The translations under genes were made by a program, and so were the position numbers. The notes beneath the pieces were generated by a model, which did not search any database, had not been told where the DNA came from, and saw nothing but the letters and a program-made list of their open reading frames with translations. A stretch of 64,000 bases of DNA, taken from contig JBFMAX010000001.1 in NCBI GenBank assembly GCA_040755395.1, forward strand, positions 434,001-498,000, given 5' to 3'. This document shows positions 55,247 through 63,551 of this stretch, one piece after another. Within the stretch, counting starts at the first letter, position 1. Each line of letters starts with the position of its first letter. This DNA comes from Nitrospirota bacterium (lineage in GTDB: Bacteria > Nitrospirota > Nitrospiria > Nitrospirales > Nitrospiraceae).

Positions 55247-55981
55247 ATGCCGGGCCTCAGAGGACATGGTGCGGGCCGCGCCGCGGCCGGCCTGACGGCG
55301 CTGGTGGCACTCGTCTGGGCGGTCGCTCCCGGACAGGCGCAGGTCATCAAATCCGGACCGCCAACCTGTCACGCCGTCGCCTTGACCTTCGACCTCTGTC
55401 CGGTGCGAAGCGGGCCCGGCTACGACGCGGACCTGATCGGGTTCCTGGTGTCCAAGCAGATCCCCGCCACCTTCTTTCTGTCCGGCAATTGGATGGCCAA
55501 GCACGATACGGAAGTGCAAGCGCTGTTGACAGTGCCGTTCTTCGAAATCGGGACACATGGGGACGTGCACGCGCACTTGCCGATGCACACGGAAGAGGAG
55601 CAGCGGCGGGAAATTCTCGGGCCGGTCACGCTGCTCAAGACCAAATACCGCCGCGAGGCGTCGCTATTCAGGCCGCCTTACGGAGAGTTCAACGATCTCA
55701 CGGTGGAAGTCGTGAGGTCCCTGGGGCTTCGGTTTGTTCTGTGGAACGTCGAGTCCGGCGATCCGGACCCGCAACTGACTCGCGAACAGATCCTGGCGCG
55801 GCTCAAGGCCAGGGTGAAGCACGGCAGCGTGATCGTCTTCCATGCCAACGGCAAAGGGAAGCACACACGCGCCGTGATCGAAGAGGTGGTGCAGGTCCTG
55901 TTGCCCGAACGCGGGCTGATCCCGGCCACCGTCTCGGAGCTTCTCGCATGCGTGAACCACGCTCCGCAGCCGCACCGATGA
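55247..55981 (+). CDS. Exported polysaccharide deacetylase-like protein
   Basis: This 244-residue protein has a signal peptide (to about GQA, residue 31) and a NodB-type barrel. Motif 1 reads LTFDLCPV rather than TFDDGP, so the first Asp is kept but the metal-ligand second Asp is Leu. Motif 2 is GTHGDVHAH and motif 3 is FRPPYGEFN; a late HANGKGKHT matches motif 5. A subfamily with TFDLC is known to me, so the variant need not mean inactivity. The stop overlaps the next gene by ATGA. Confidence 0.8.
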   Translation: MPGLRGHGAGRAAAGLTALVALVWAVAPGQAQVIKSGPPTCHAVALTFDLCPVRSGPGYDADLIGFLVSKQIPATFFLSGNWMAKHDTEVQALLTVPFFEIGTHGDVHAHLPMHTEEEQRREILGPVTLLKTKYRREASLFRPPYGEFNDLTVEVVRSLGLRFVLWNVESGDPDPQLTREQILARLKARVKHGSVIVFHANGKGKHTRAVIEEVVQVLLPERGLIPATVSELLACVNHAPQPHR

Positions 55982-56442
55982 TCCGGGCATTTCAACCGGA
56001 GGACCGGGAACCGGTCGTTCGATTCCTCAGCGATTCCGACCCCTGGAAGCGGCTGAACTACACGGCAGCCGACTGGAACCGCATTTTCACACCGCTGCCG
56101 CAGGGCCGCGACGGGTATGTCATCGAACTGGACGGAGCCGTGGCGGGGGTGGCGTTGGTCCGCCAGAAATTTCTCATGGGGGACTATCTGGAGTTGCTCG
56201 CCGTCGCCCCGTGGGCGCAAGGTCGGGGCTTGGGAGCCGCGCTGCTGGCTCACCTGGAACGAATCGTCTTCGCCCGCACGAAAAACGTCTTCGTCTGCGT
56301 ATCCGACTTCAATGAGGGCGCGCGGCGGTTTTATCGGAAACACGGCTATCAGGAGATCGGGCCCATGCCGAATTTCCTGATTCCCGGTTCGGCGGAGATT
56401 CTGCTGCGCAAGACCGCGGGGCCGGCGAGAGAGAACAGTTGA
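55978..56442 (+). CDS. GNAT family N-acetyltransferase
   Basis: This 154-residue protein has the acetyl-CoA loop APWAQGRGLGAALLAHLE (motif Q-x-x-G-x-G) and the final FNEGARRFYRKHGYQEIG. The start overlaps the deacetylase stop as ATGA, so the two are coupled. The substrate is unknown; the pairing with a deacetylase hints at sugar or cell-wall acyl groups, but this is only inference. Confidence 0.86.
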   Translation: MIRAFQPEDREPVVRFLSDSDPWKRLNYTAADWNRIFTPLPQGRDGYVIELDGAVAGVALVRQKFLMGDYLELLAVAPWAQGRGLGAALLAHLERIVFARTKNVFVCVSDFNEGARRFYRKHGYQEIGPMPNFLIPGSAEILLRKTAGPARENS

Positions 56443-56448
56443 CCGATA

Positions 56449-56826
56449 CCAACGGTCAACGGTCATCAGTCAACGGTTAAGAGTTAGTTCTGATCCGAAA
56501 ATATTTCTCTCGGCAAAATGCCTTTCCCCGGTTCCCGAAAGGATCCTCTCCCTCGCGCGGGAGGGAGAGGAGACAGGTGAGGGTGGTATCCGAAAAGCAC
56601 CCCCTCACCGCAGCCTCTCCCCCAATGGGGGCGAGGAGAATAGAGGGCTCAAGGTCGGAAGGAATTTCGGATCAGGGTTAGATGTGAAAATCGCCATTGG
56701 CGGCCGACGACAAGGCGACTGCAAATCACAAGCGCTCATGCAGAACGGAGCCCTTGGTAGTCCCTCTGTGACCCATTGACCAATGACCCTTGACCGTTGA
56801 CCAGTGACCCTTGACCGTTGACCAGT
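56449..56826. repeat. Nested palindromic repeat region (three concentric inverted pairs)
   Basis: The outer arms are GGTCAACGGTCATCAGTCAA near 56452 and repeated TTGACC words at 56767-56826, including a perfect 21-bp tandem duplication (56784-56804 and 56805-56825). The middle pair is CTGATCCGAAA (56490-56500) and TTTCGGATCAG (56665-56675). The inner pair is AGGTGAGGGTG near 56575 and CACCCCCTCACC near 56603, flanked by GGGAGGGAGAGG-type words that occur in many bacteria. No gene lies in this 400-nt stretch. Confidence 0.8.
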
Positions 56827-56842
56827 GATTGAGAGGCCTGCC

Positions 56843-57241
56843 ATGCGCGTCAAAAAACTTCTGCACACCCGCATGCGCGTCAGCGACATGGATGAGACGA
56901 TTAAGTTCTACACGGACGTGCTGGGTCTTGAAGTCCTGGAGCGGAAGACGTCGCCGCGCGGCTCGCACCTGGCTTTTCTCAAGGCGCCCAACAGCGAAGA
57001 ACTGATCGAGCTGTGCAGCTTTCCGCCGAGCGGACCGGTCAAGGTCCAGGAGGATTTGGTCCACCTGGCGTTCGAAATCGACAACCTGGATGAGACGATC
57101 CGGGCTCTTGAAGCCAAGCGGGTCAAGATCACCGACGGTCCGACCAGGACCTCCTCCGGCAGCCGCTTCATCTTTATCGACGCTCCCGACGGCTACGAGA
57201 TCGAATTGATCGAACGGCCGCCGGGCACGGCGATTGTATAG
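56843..57241 (+). CDS. Glyoxalase/VOC superfamily protein
   Basis: This 132-residue protein opens KKLLHTRMRVSDMDETIKFY and has the paired beta-alpha-beta-beta-beta units of the VOC fold, with metal-ligand candidates H8, E57 (ELIELCSF), H75 (LVHLAFEI) and E124 (YEIELIE). It resembles lactoylglutathione lyase/methylmalonyl-CoA epimerase-like enzymes. The ATG at 56843 follows GAGAGG; the repeat region ends just upstream. Confidence 0.8.
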   Translation: MRVKKLLHTRMRVSDMDETIKFYTDVLGLEVLERKTSPRGSHLAFLKAPNSEELIELCSFPPSGPVKVQEDLVHLAFEIDNLDETIRALEAKRVKITDGPTRTSSGSRFIFIDAPDGYEIELIERPPGTAIV

Positions 57242-57423
57242 ACTGCAGGGGCGGCGAGACGCGCGAGAATGGCGCGACACGTGAGACGACCGGCAAGCGA
57301 CCATATCGGTTTCTTGTTCCGATTTCCTTCAGAACACTTGTTACGCCCTTCTCGCTTTTCATGCGCGTCGCGCAGCTTCATTGGCTCCATCGTAATCAAA
57401 CCGTGTTGAGGAAAGGACGGACG

Positions 57424-58293
57424 ATGAAGAACGCCTTCTACCGTGGCCACGGCCTCGGTAACGATTATCTCGTGATGGACCCGAAGGAGTTGTCGTTCAA
57501 ACTCACGCCCGCCAACGTCCGGGCGATCTGCGACCGCCACCGGGGCCTGGGCAGCGACGGCATTCTCGCGCCCGTCCCCTCCAAGAACGCCGACTTCGGC
57601 CTGCGCATCTTCAATCCCGACGGCAGCGAAGCGGAAAAATCCGGCAACGGCCTGCGCATCTTCGCCCGCTATCTGCATGCGACCGGCCGCGTCCGCCGGA
57701 AAACGTTCAGCGTGGACACGAAGGGCGGACGGGTTGCGGTCGAGCTGCATCTGGATCGGTACGGAGAGGCCAGCGCCGTGACGGTCGAGATGGGGCGGGC
57801 CTCTTTCGAGCCCGACGCGCTCCCATGCAAACTGTCCGTGGACGAGCTGATTAACCAGCCGATCACGGTCGCCGGACAAGAACTCCGCTTTACCGGCGTC
57901 AGCGTCGGCAATCCCCATTGCGTCGTCTTCAAGCCGAAAGGAGCGGAGTGGACGCGAGACGAACTTCTCCTCCTCGGTCCGGAACTCGAAAATCATCCGC
58001 TCTTCCCCAAACGAACCAACGTCCAGCTCGCCGTGCCGACCGGTCCGCGGGACATCTTCATGCTGATCTGGGAACGGGGCGCGGGAGAGACCCAAGCCTC
58101 CGGGTCCTCTTCCTGCGCCGCCGCCAGCGCGGCCGTGCGGTTGGGCCTGGTGCGGAGCCCGGTCTCCGTCAGGATGCCGGGCGGCGCCTTGCGCATCGAC
58201 GTGGACCGGGACTTCAGCCTCACCATGCAGGGGCCCGTCGCGGAAGTGGCGCGCGGCACTTTGAGCCCGGCGTTTGTGCGCACATTACACTGA
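57424..58293 (+). CDS. DapF-family epimerase with both catalytic cysteines replaced by serine
   Basis: This 289-residue protein has the full DapF double-hotdog pattern (HGLGNDYLVMD, HRGLGSDGIL, FNPDGSEAEKSGNGLRIFAR, GNPHCVVF, ERGAGETQASGSSSCAAASA). The catalytic pair of diaminopimelate epimerase is Cys-Gly-Asn-Gly and Ala-Cys-Gly-Thr. Here both cysteines are serine, S73 and S226, confirmed at codon level (TCC in both). C231 is a few residues away and is not the normal acid/base. It may epimerise another substrate or work with serines. DapF identity cannot be assumed. It has AGGAAAGG upstream. Confidence 0.82.
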   Translation: MKNAFYRGHGLGNDYLVMDPKELSFKLTPANVRAICDRHRGLGSDGILAPVPSKNADFGLRIFNPDGSEAEKSGNGLRIFARYLHATGRVRRKTFSVDTKGGRVAVELHLDRYGEASAVTVEMGRASFEPDALPCKLSVDELINQPITVAGQELRFTGVSVGNPHCVVFKPKGAEWTRDELLLLGPELENHPLFPKRTNVQLAVPTGPRDIFMLIWERGAGETQASGSSSCAAASAAVRLGLVRSPVSVRMPGGALRIDVDRDFSLTMQGPVAEVARGTLSPAFVRTLH

Positions 58294-58807
58294 CGAGTCA
58301 ACGGTCATTGGTCAAGGGTCAATGGGAACGGCCAAACCCAGAGGCAATAGGGTCAAGACATTCCAGGACTTGGAAGTCTGGCAAGTAGGAAGAAGGATTC
58401 GCAGCCAGCTTTATGGAGTAGCCAACCGACTCCCTGATTGTGAACGCTATAACCTGTCAGCGCAGATCAGAAGGGCTGCAGTCTCACTGACTTCGAACAT
58501 TGCGGAAGGATATGGGCGTTATCATTTCAAGGAGAATGTTAAGTGTTGTCGCATCTCCAGGGGCTCGGCCTATGAGTTGATTGACCATCTCATTGCGTGC
58601 CAAGATGAGCGTTATCTGAAAAAGAAAGGAGGAAGCCTAAGACTTACACCGTGAACTGTTAACGTTTTTGCGCCTTCTGAACGGATACATTCGCAGCATC
58701 GGCAGGCCAACAAGCGGTCAATAGTCAATGGTCATTACTCATTGGGGGCAACGAAGCAAGCCGATTGCCATTGACTGTTGACCATCGACCATCTTAACCG
58801 TTGACCA
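58294..58807. repeat. Repeat-flanked cassette carrying the S23 gene
   Basis: The left arm (58296-58325) has GTCAACGGTCATTGGTCAAG and GGTCAATGG; the right side (58716-58807) has GGTCAATAGTCAATGGTCAT facing CCATTGACTGTTGACCATCG and TTGACCAATGA. The S23 start codon lies inside the left arm, its ancestral stop at the first base of the right arm, and the uvrC start inside the last arm. Confidence 0.78.
58322..58724 (+). pseudogene. Four-helix bundle (S23/IVS) protein gene, C-terminal frame broken
   Basis: The open frame 58322-58654 encodes 110 residues of the S23 family (PF05635), with FQDLEVWQVGRRIRSQLYGV, RAAVSLTSNIAEGYGR and SRGSAYELIDHLIACQDERY. The family's last helix is found in another frame (HRELLTFLRLLNGYIRSIGR, ending at 58724). 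Reaching it needs loss of one G near 58641 and reversal of an in-frame TAA. The gene is therefore a recent wreck. S23 genes are known from intervening sequences of 23S rRNA; here it sits between junction-repeat arms. Confidence 0.72.
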
Positions 58808-60637
58808 ATGACCCCTGAACTCCAATCCAAGCTCGACCGCCTTCCGACCCAGCCGGGCGTGTACCTGTTCAAGAGCGCCAGGGGGGAGATCCTGTATATC
58901 GGCAAGGCCGGCGTGCTGGCCGACCGCGTGCGGTCGTACTTCCAGCGTGGGAGCGATCACACGCCGAAAACCACCGTGCTGGTCGGTCAGGTCGCGGACA
59001 TTGAAACGATCGTCACCCGATCGGAACTCGAAGCCCTCATCCTCGAAAGCAACCTGATCAAACGCCACCGCCCCCGATTCAACGTCGTCCTCCGCGACGA
59101 CAAGCAGTATCCCTACCTCCGCCTGCCGATTAAGGAGGACTTCCCGCGTCTGTCGATCGTCCGCCGCGTGCAGAAAGACGGCGCGCTCTACTACGGCCCT
59201 TACACCCCGGCCGGCGCCCTGCGCGAAACCCTGAAGGTCATCCGCAAGGTGTTCCCCCTCGCCACCTGCGAGATCGACATCGACGGAAAGGCCGAGCGCG
59301 CCTGCATTGAGTTCGAGATCAAGCGATGCATGGCACCCTGCATCGGCAACCAGACCCGCGACGAGTATCACCGGATCGTCAAGCAGGTCCGCCAATTCCT
59401 GGAAGGGCGCGACACCGAACTGCTGGAAGACTTGCGCGCGCACATGCACGCGGCGGCCGAGCGGGAAGACTTCGAAGAGGCGGCCCGGCTACGCGACCGG
59501 ATCTTCAAGATCGAGCGGACCTTGGAGAAACAGCGGATCACCCAGACCGCTTCGACGGACCAGGACGTCATCGGGCTGGCGCGGCAGGGAACGGCGGTCG
59601 ATCTCCAGATGCTGTTCGTGCGCGGCGGCCTGCTGATCGGGCGCAAGGATTTTTTCTGGACCGAGTCGGCGGAGGCGAGCGACGAGGAGCTCGTCCGGTC
59701 GGCCGTCGAGCAGTTTTACAACAAGGACGGGCTCCCGCCGAAGGAGTTGCTGGTCCCGACCGCGTTGGGGGACGCGGCGTTGATCGAGCGGTGGCTGTCC
59801 GAGAAGAAAGGCGAGACGGTGCGGGTGATCGCGCCGGAGCGAGGGAAGAAACATCAGTTAGTCCAACTCGCGGAGGAAAACGCGGCCGTGGCGCTCGCCG
59901 ACCATCTCCGCGACGAAGAGACCGATCGCCTGGCGACGGAGGAACTGAAGCGCTTACTCCGCCTCGACAAGGCCCCGCGCCGCATCGAAGGATTCGACAT
60001 CTCGAACACGATGGGCGACCAGTCGGTCGCCTCGCTTGTCGTGTGGGAGGACGGCCAGGCCAAGAAATCGGACTATCGGAAGTTCCGCATCCGGACCGTC
60101 GCGGGAGCGAACGACTTCGCCAGCATGAGAGAAGCGGTGATGCGGCGTTACGGCCAGGCCTGTGGTGAGCAAGGCCGAACCACTGAAGATCTGCCGCTGC
60201 CGGACCTCGTCCTGATCGACGGCGGGCTCGGCCAACTTGCCGCCGCGATGGAGGGCTTGAAGCAAGTCGGACGCGCGGAGTTGCCGATCATCGGACTGGC
60301 CAAGGCTCGCGGCGAGAAAGAAGAGCGCGTCTTTCTCCCCGGCCGCAAAAACCCCGTCATGCTGAATCCGTCTTCGCCCGCCACGCACCTGCTCCAACGC
60401 ATCCGCGACGAAGCGCATCGGTTCGCCGTCACCTACCATCGAAAGCTCCGAGGAAACGCCCTGGTCGCGTCACGGCTCGACCAGATCATCGGGATCGGCG
60501 AGATCCGGCGGAACACTCTGCTCAAGACCTTCGGGAGCCTGGAAACCATCGCTCAGGCGACCGACGAAGAACTGAAACAGGCGGGCATCGACAGCAAGAC
60601 GGCTGTCGAGATCCGGAAGGCGCTGTCTAAAACTTAA
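58808..60637 (+). CDS. uvrC: Excinuclease ABC subunit C
   Basis: This 609-residue protein makes both incisions in nucleotide excision repair. It has an N-terminal GIY-YIG nuclease domain (QPGVYLFKSARGEILYIGKA), a UVR motif (EDFEEAARLRDRIFKIERTL, about 220-240), the RNase H-like nuclease core (EGFDISNTMG, LVLIDGGLGQL) and C-terminal HhH motifs. The ATG sits inside a TTGACCAATGA repeat word without a Shine-Dalgarno. Confidence 0.96.
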   Translation: MTPELQSKLDRLPTQPGVYLFKSARGEILYIGKAGVLADRVRSYFQRGSDHTPKTTVLVGQVADIETIVTRSELEALILESNLIKRHRPRFNVVLRDDKQYPYLRLPIKEDFPRLSIVRRVQKDGALYYGPYTPAGALRETLKVIRKVFPLATCEIDIDGKAERACIEFEIKRCMAPCIGNQTRDEYHRIVKQVRQFLEGRDTELLEDLRAHMHAAAEREDFEEAARLRDRIFKIERTLEKQRITQTASTDQDVIGLARQGTAVDLQMLFVRGGLLIGRKDFFWTESAEASDEELVRSAVEQFYNKDGLPPKELLVPTALGDAALIERWLSEKKGETVRVIAPERGKKHQLVQLAEENAAVALADHLRDEETDRLATEELKRLLRLDKAPRRIEGFDISNTMGDQSVASLVVWEDGQAKKSDYRKFRIRTVAGANDFASMREAVMRRYGQACGEQGRTTEDLPLPDLVLIDGGLGQLAAAMEGLKQVGRAELPIIGLAKARGEKEERVFLPGRKNPVMLNPSSPATHLLQRIRDEAHRFAVTYHRKLRGNALVASRLDQIIGIGEIRRNTLLKTFGSLETIAQATDEELKQAGIDSKTAVEIRKALSKT

Positions 60638-60711
60638 CCGTTCGTTGTAAGCCGATAACTTACGTAGATCTCTCCTCAGACGGAAAGCTTCCGCGTCGAG
60701 TGAGGCAACTC

Positions 60712-60740
60712 TTGCGCCGAGAACGGCGGGCGACTATAAT
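60712..60740 (+). promoter_or_regulatory. Sigma70-like promoter of luxR
   Basis: TTGCGC (60712-60717) and a perfect TATAAT (60735-60740) are spaced by 17 nt, giving a leader of about 90 nt before the ATG at 60840. No lux box is visible here, so luxR itself may not be autoinduced. Confidence 0.55.
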
Positions 60741-60839
60741 CCGGCTGTCTCTGGAAGAGTCTTACGCAAATCTCCGCTCCCCAGCGTGACGGTGAACAAC
60801 CACCCCGGCTCGGGTATCCGGTTTACGGGAGGGTGACCG

Positions 60840-61625
60840 ATGGGGCAGTTCAGAACGCCTTTCCCCGCCAGACTCTTCACCGACTTCTCCAAGCGCGAAC
60901 TTCAGGACTTTCTCGAAATCTTCCACTATTCCGTTGAGGCCGAAACCAACGAAGACGTAGTCGGTGTGCTGCGCCTTCTCCAAAAAATTGTGCCCTGCCC
61001 TCACATCATCGGCGGGCTGGTGCGTGTAGACCAGACTGGGCGGGTTAAAGAATTTGCGAACGTGCTCAACATCAGTTACCCCAACGATTGGCTCCACCGA
61101 TACGCCCAAAATGGATATGCGCAAGTCGATCCTGTTCTGAATTCTCTCATGACCAGCCTGGAGACACAGGTTTGGGAGCATACGTATCAGAACGTGACCT
61201 CCACCAAGCAGAAAGAATTCATCGAAGATGCGAAATCGTTCGGGTTGGTCAACGGCGTCACGACCGGCTCGCTGGAAGCCCGGCGCGGTTTGGCGAGCTT
61301 TTTCTCCTTCGCCGGCGGCGAATCCAGCGATAACCAGCGCTACGCGGGCATTCTGGAATACGTCATCCACCATCTGCACCAGGCCTTGGTCAAGAACGCG
61401 CCGAACCCCGCCTACAACCGCGTGAACGGCCTCTCCTCCCGCGAACTTGCCGTCCTCAACTGGATGAAGGACGGAAAGACCAACTGGGAGATCGCCCGCA
61501 TCCTAGGTGTCACCGAACGCACCGTCCGCTTCCATATCGAGAGCATTTTCATCAAGCTTGACGTGACTTCAAGAACCCAGGCGGTCGCGATGGCCGTCGA
61601 AAGCGGCGTCTTGACGGCCACTTGA
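60840..61625 (+). CDS. luxR: LuxR-type acyl-homoserine-lactone receptor/regulator
   Basis: This 261-residue protein has an autoinducer-binding domain (about 20-180) and a C-terminal LuxR helix-turn-helix (LSSRELAVLNWMKDGKTNWE, then IARILGVTERTVRFHIESIF). The invariant AHL-pocket residues are present with LuxR spacing: W84, Y88, D97, P98 and W112 correspond to W57, Y61, D70, P71 and W85 of LuxR. It should bind an AHL and act at the lux box near 62470. It is convergent with the synthase gene, 35 nt apart. Confidence 0.9.
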   Translation: MGQFRTPFPARLFTDFSKRELQDFLEIFHYSVEAETNEDVVGVLRLLQKIVPCPHIIGGLVRVDQTGRVKEFANVLNISYPNDWLHRYAQNGYAQVDPVLNSLMTSLETQVWEHTYQNVTSTKQKEFIEDAKSFGLVNGVTTGSLEARRGLASFFSFAGGESSDNQRYAGILEYVIHHLHQALVKNAPNPAYNRVNGLSSRELAVLNWMKDGKTNWEIARILGVTERTVRFHIESIFIKLDVTSRTQAVAMAVESGVLTAT

Positions 61626-61660
61626 CCGCCGTTCCTTCGCTCTGCAGTTCGATTCATGTC

Positions 61661-62389
61661 TCAGGCCTTTACTAATTCTCCGCTGATCGGGGCCGTATGC
61701 TCTGCCTTGACCTCGACTGTCTGTAGCGCGACCGCCTCGCCACGAACCTCCGCGTTGTCCAGCGTCGTAATCCACTGCAAGAACTCCGGGTGCTTCCGCG
61801 CGCTCTCCTCTCGGAACTGATCCCAGTCCAACATCGCCGCCACGGAAATCGCACCGGCCGGCGGCAGCGTCACGACCGGGCTGATCGGCTCGCAGGGAAA
61901 GCCGATCGCGCGGAGCACACGTAGAAACCGCTTCTCGACGACCATATAGAGGTACCGGACATCGTTGAAGATCGACCACTGATACACGCCTTTGAACAAT
62001 GCCAGCATCATACGGGACGAGAGTCCCTTATCGTGAATGCCCGGATCCACAGTCAGCCGTGTGATTTCCACCGTATCCGGCTCTTTCCGAAGACGATATC
62101 CGGGAAGCAAACAGGGTCGGAACTCCGACTCCAACATGAACGGCCCGGGCGGCGCCAGGATACGAAACAAGCCCGCCAGGGTCCCATTGTCCATGAACAG
62201 ACCGACCGATGTTGCCCAGGCGTCATAAGAATCCACCTCCAATTCGATGGGCGAGGCCGGCACCCATTGCAGCCGGTCGACAAAGACTTTGTGGCGCAAC
62301 CGATAAGCTTCCACAAGATCTTGTTGCTCCGTGAGCGTTTTGACCAAAAACCGCCCCTCATAGAACGCGATCTTCCTCCAGCCCTCCAT
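61661..62389 (-). CDS. luxI: LuxI-type acyl-homoserine-lactone synthase
   Basis: This 242-residue GNAT-fold enzyme makes AHL from S-adenosylmethionine and acyl-ACP. The conserved LuxI residues are all visible: R32 and F36 (YRLRHKVF), W42, D53 and D56 (EVDSYD), R76 (LFRIL), and E108 and R111 (EITRL). A C-terminal tail of about 30 residues is longer than in classic LuxI. GGAGG precedes ATG 62389. The lux box lies 72 nt upstream, so positive feedback is likely. Confidence 0.9.
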   Translation of the reverse strand: MEGWRKIAFYEGRFLVKTLTEQQDLVEAYRLRHKVFVDRLQWVPASPIELEVDSYDAWATSVGLFMDNGTLAGLFRILAPPGPFMLESEFRPCLLPGYRLRKEPDTVEITRLTVDPGIHDKGLSSRMMLALFKGVYQWSIFNDVRYLYMVVEKRFLRVLRAIGFPCEPISPVVTLPPAGAISVAAMLDWDQFREESARKHPEFLQWITTLDNAEVRGEAVALQTVEVKAEHTAPISGELVKA

Positions 62390-62461
62390 GGCCGCCTCCC
62401 TTCTTGTGCGCAAGAATGCGCTGTCAGGGAACCCGTCATGGTCGAAATTCCATTTTTTGTC

Positions 62462-62481
62462 ACCTGGCGGAGTCGCCAGGT
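62462..62481. promoter_or_regulatory. lux box (perfect 20-bp palindrome)
   Basis: ACCTGGCG-GAGT-CGCCAGGT is an 8-bp perfect inverted repeat around 4 nt with the ACCTG-N10-CAGGT ends of lux boxes. It lies midway between the divergent luxI (72 nt) and response regulator (71 nt) starts. Confidence 0.85.
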
Positions 62482-62552
62482 GTGCCGGCCGGTTTTCTTT
62501 GGCATGCTGGAGGGAAGAAACTGCCCGGTTTTACCCCTAGCCGGAGGAACCC

Positions 62553-63236
62553 ATGGACAGGCACAGCGGCAAGTCCATTCACGTGTATATCGTGGACGAT
62601 CACGAAGTCGTGCGGGCCGGATTACGGACCATCCTGGAATCCGCTCCCGACATCACCGTCGTCGGTGAAGCGGGCGCCAGAACGGAAGCGGTCCAGGAAG
62701 TCGTTCGCCTGACACCTGATCTCGTGTTGATGGACGTGCGTTTGAAACAGAGCAGCGGCATCGAAGCCTGCCGGGATATCCGGAGAGTCTGCCGCGAAAC
62801 CCGTGTCCTGATGCTCACCGCCTTTGCCGAGGAAGACCTTGTCCTCGACGCCGCGTTGGCCGGCGCCCACGGCTATCTTTCCAAGTTCGCGAGCAGCGCG
62901 GCCCTGATCAGCGCGGTGCGAGCGATTGCGGCAGGCCGGACGGTGTTCGACAGGACGATCGCGGGGCGGGCGTTCGAGATGAGACCTGTCCTCGCCACGA
63001 AACCCAGGACAGGACCGGAGAGCCTGACCGCGCAGGAACAGCGTGTCCTGACGCTGGTCGCGGAGGGTAAGACCAACAAGGAAGTCGCGGCTGAACTCGA
63101 CCTGAGCGAAAAAACCGTCAAGAACTATCTCGCCAATATCTACGACAAGCTCAACATCTCGCGTCGCGCACAGGCTGCCGCTCTCTATGCCAGAGGGATG
63201 AGGGCGGTCGCTCAATATACCGTGCGAACACACTGA
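62553..63236 (+). CDS. NarL/FixJ-type response regulator
   Basis: This 227-residue protein has a receiver domain with D15, D16, the phospho-acceptor D61 (LVLMDVRL), T89 and K111, and a LuxR-type helix-turn-helix (LTAQEQRVLTLVAEGKTNKE, LSEKTVKNYLANIYDKLNIS). No kinase gene is adjacent. Divergent transcription from luxI across a lux box suggests that cell density controls its level while phosphorylation controls its activity. Confidence 0.9.
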   Translation: MDRHSGKSIHVYIVDDHEVVRAGLRTILESAPDITVVGEAGARTEAVQEVVRLTPDLVLMDVRLKQSSGIEACRDIRRVCRETRVLMLTAFAEEDLVLDAALAGAHGYLSKFASSAALISAVRAIAAGRTVFDRTIAGRAFEMRPVLATKPRTGPESLTAQEQRVLTLVAEGKTNKEVAAELDLSEKTVKNYLANIYDKLNISRRAQAAALYARGMRAVAQYTVRTH

Positions 63237-63551
63237 CATCGGCGCGGAGCCGGCATTTCGGGGGCTCCACGCGCGGCAGTCGTTGCTGCCTTCGCTGTAA
63301 TCGTCGCCGGACCAGCCGCGCCCGGGGTTCGTTTATTTCATTCCCTCCGCCCGGCTCCCTTGAAGCCTTTTCGGCGGCGGCGGCGCTGTCTCGTTTGCCG
63401 GAGCGAATTGACAGATGGCCGTGGTCTCACTAGGATACGGCCCCTGAATGCAGCCGGATACGGTAGACGTCCGAACGTGTAGAGACCCGTTGCTCCTTCC
63501 GCCCGTCACCCCGTGCAGCGAACGCGATCTACCGATCAGCGAGGAGACAGC
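63237..63551. other. Intergenic region, no gene seen
   Basis: About 315 nt. Near 63246-63276 GGAGCC and GGCTCC can form a short hairpin with one extra mismatched step but without a T-run, perhaps a weak end of the response-regulator transcript. A purine-poor GC-rich stretch around 63370 shows no motif. No tRNA-like structure was seen. Confidence 0.4.

Noticed and set aside
56784-56825. CRISPR-like repeat
   Set aside because: It is only two abutting 21-bp copies without spacers; a tandem duplication inside a junction repeat.
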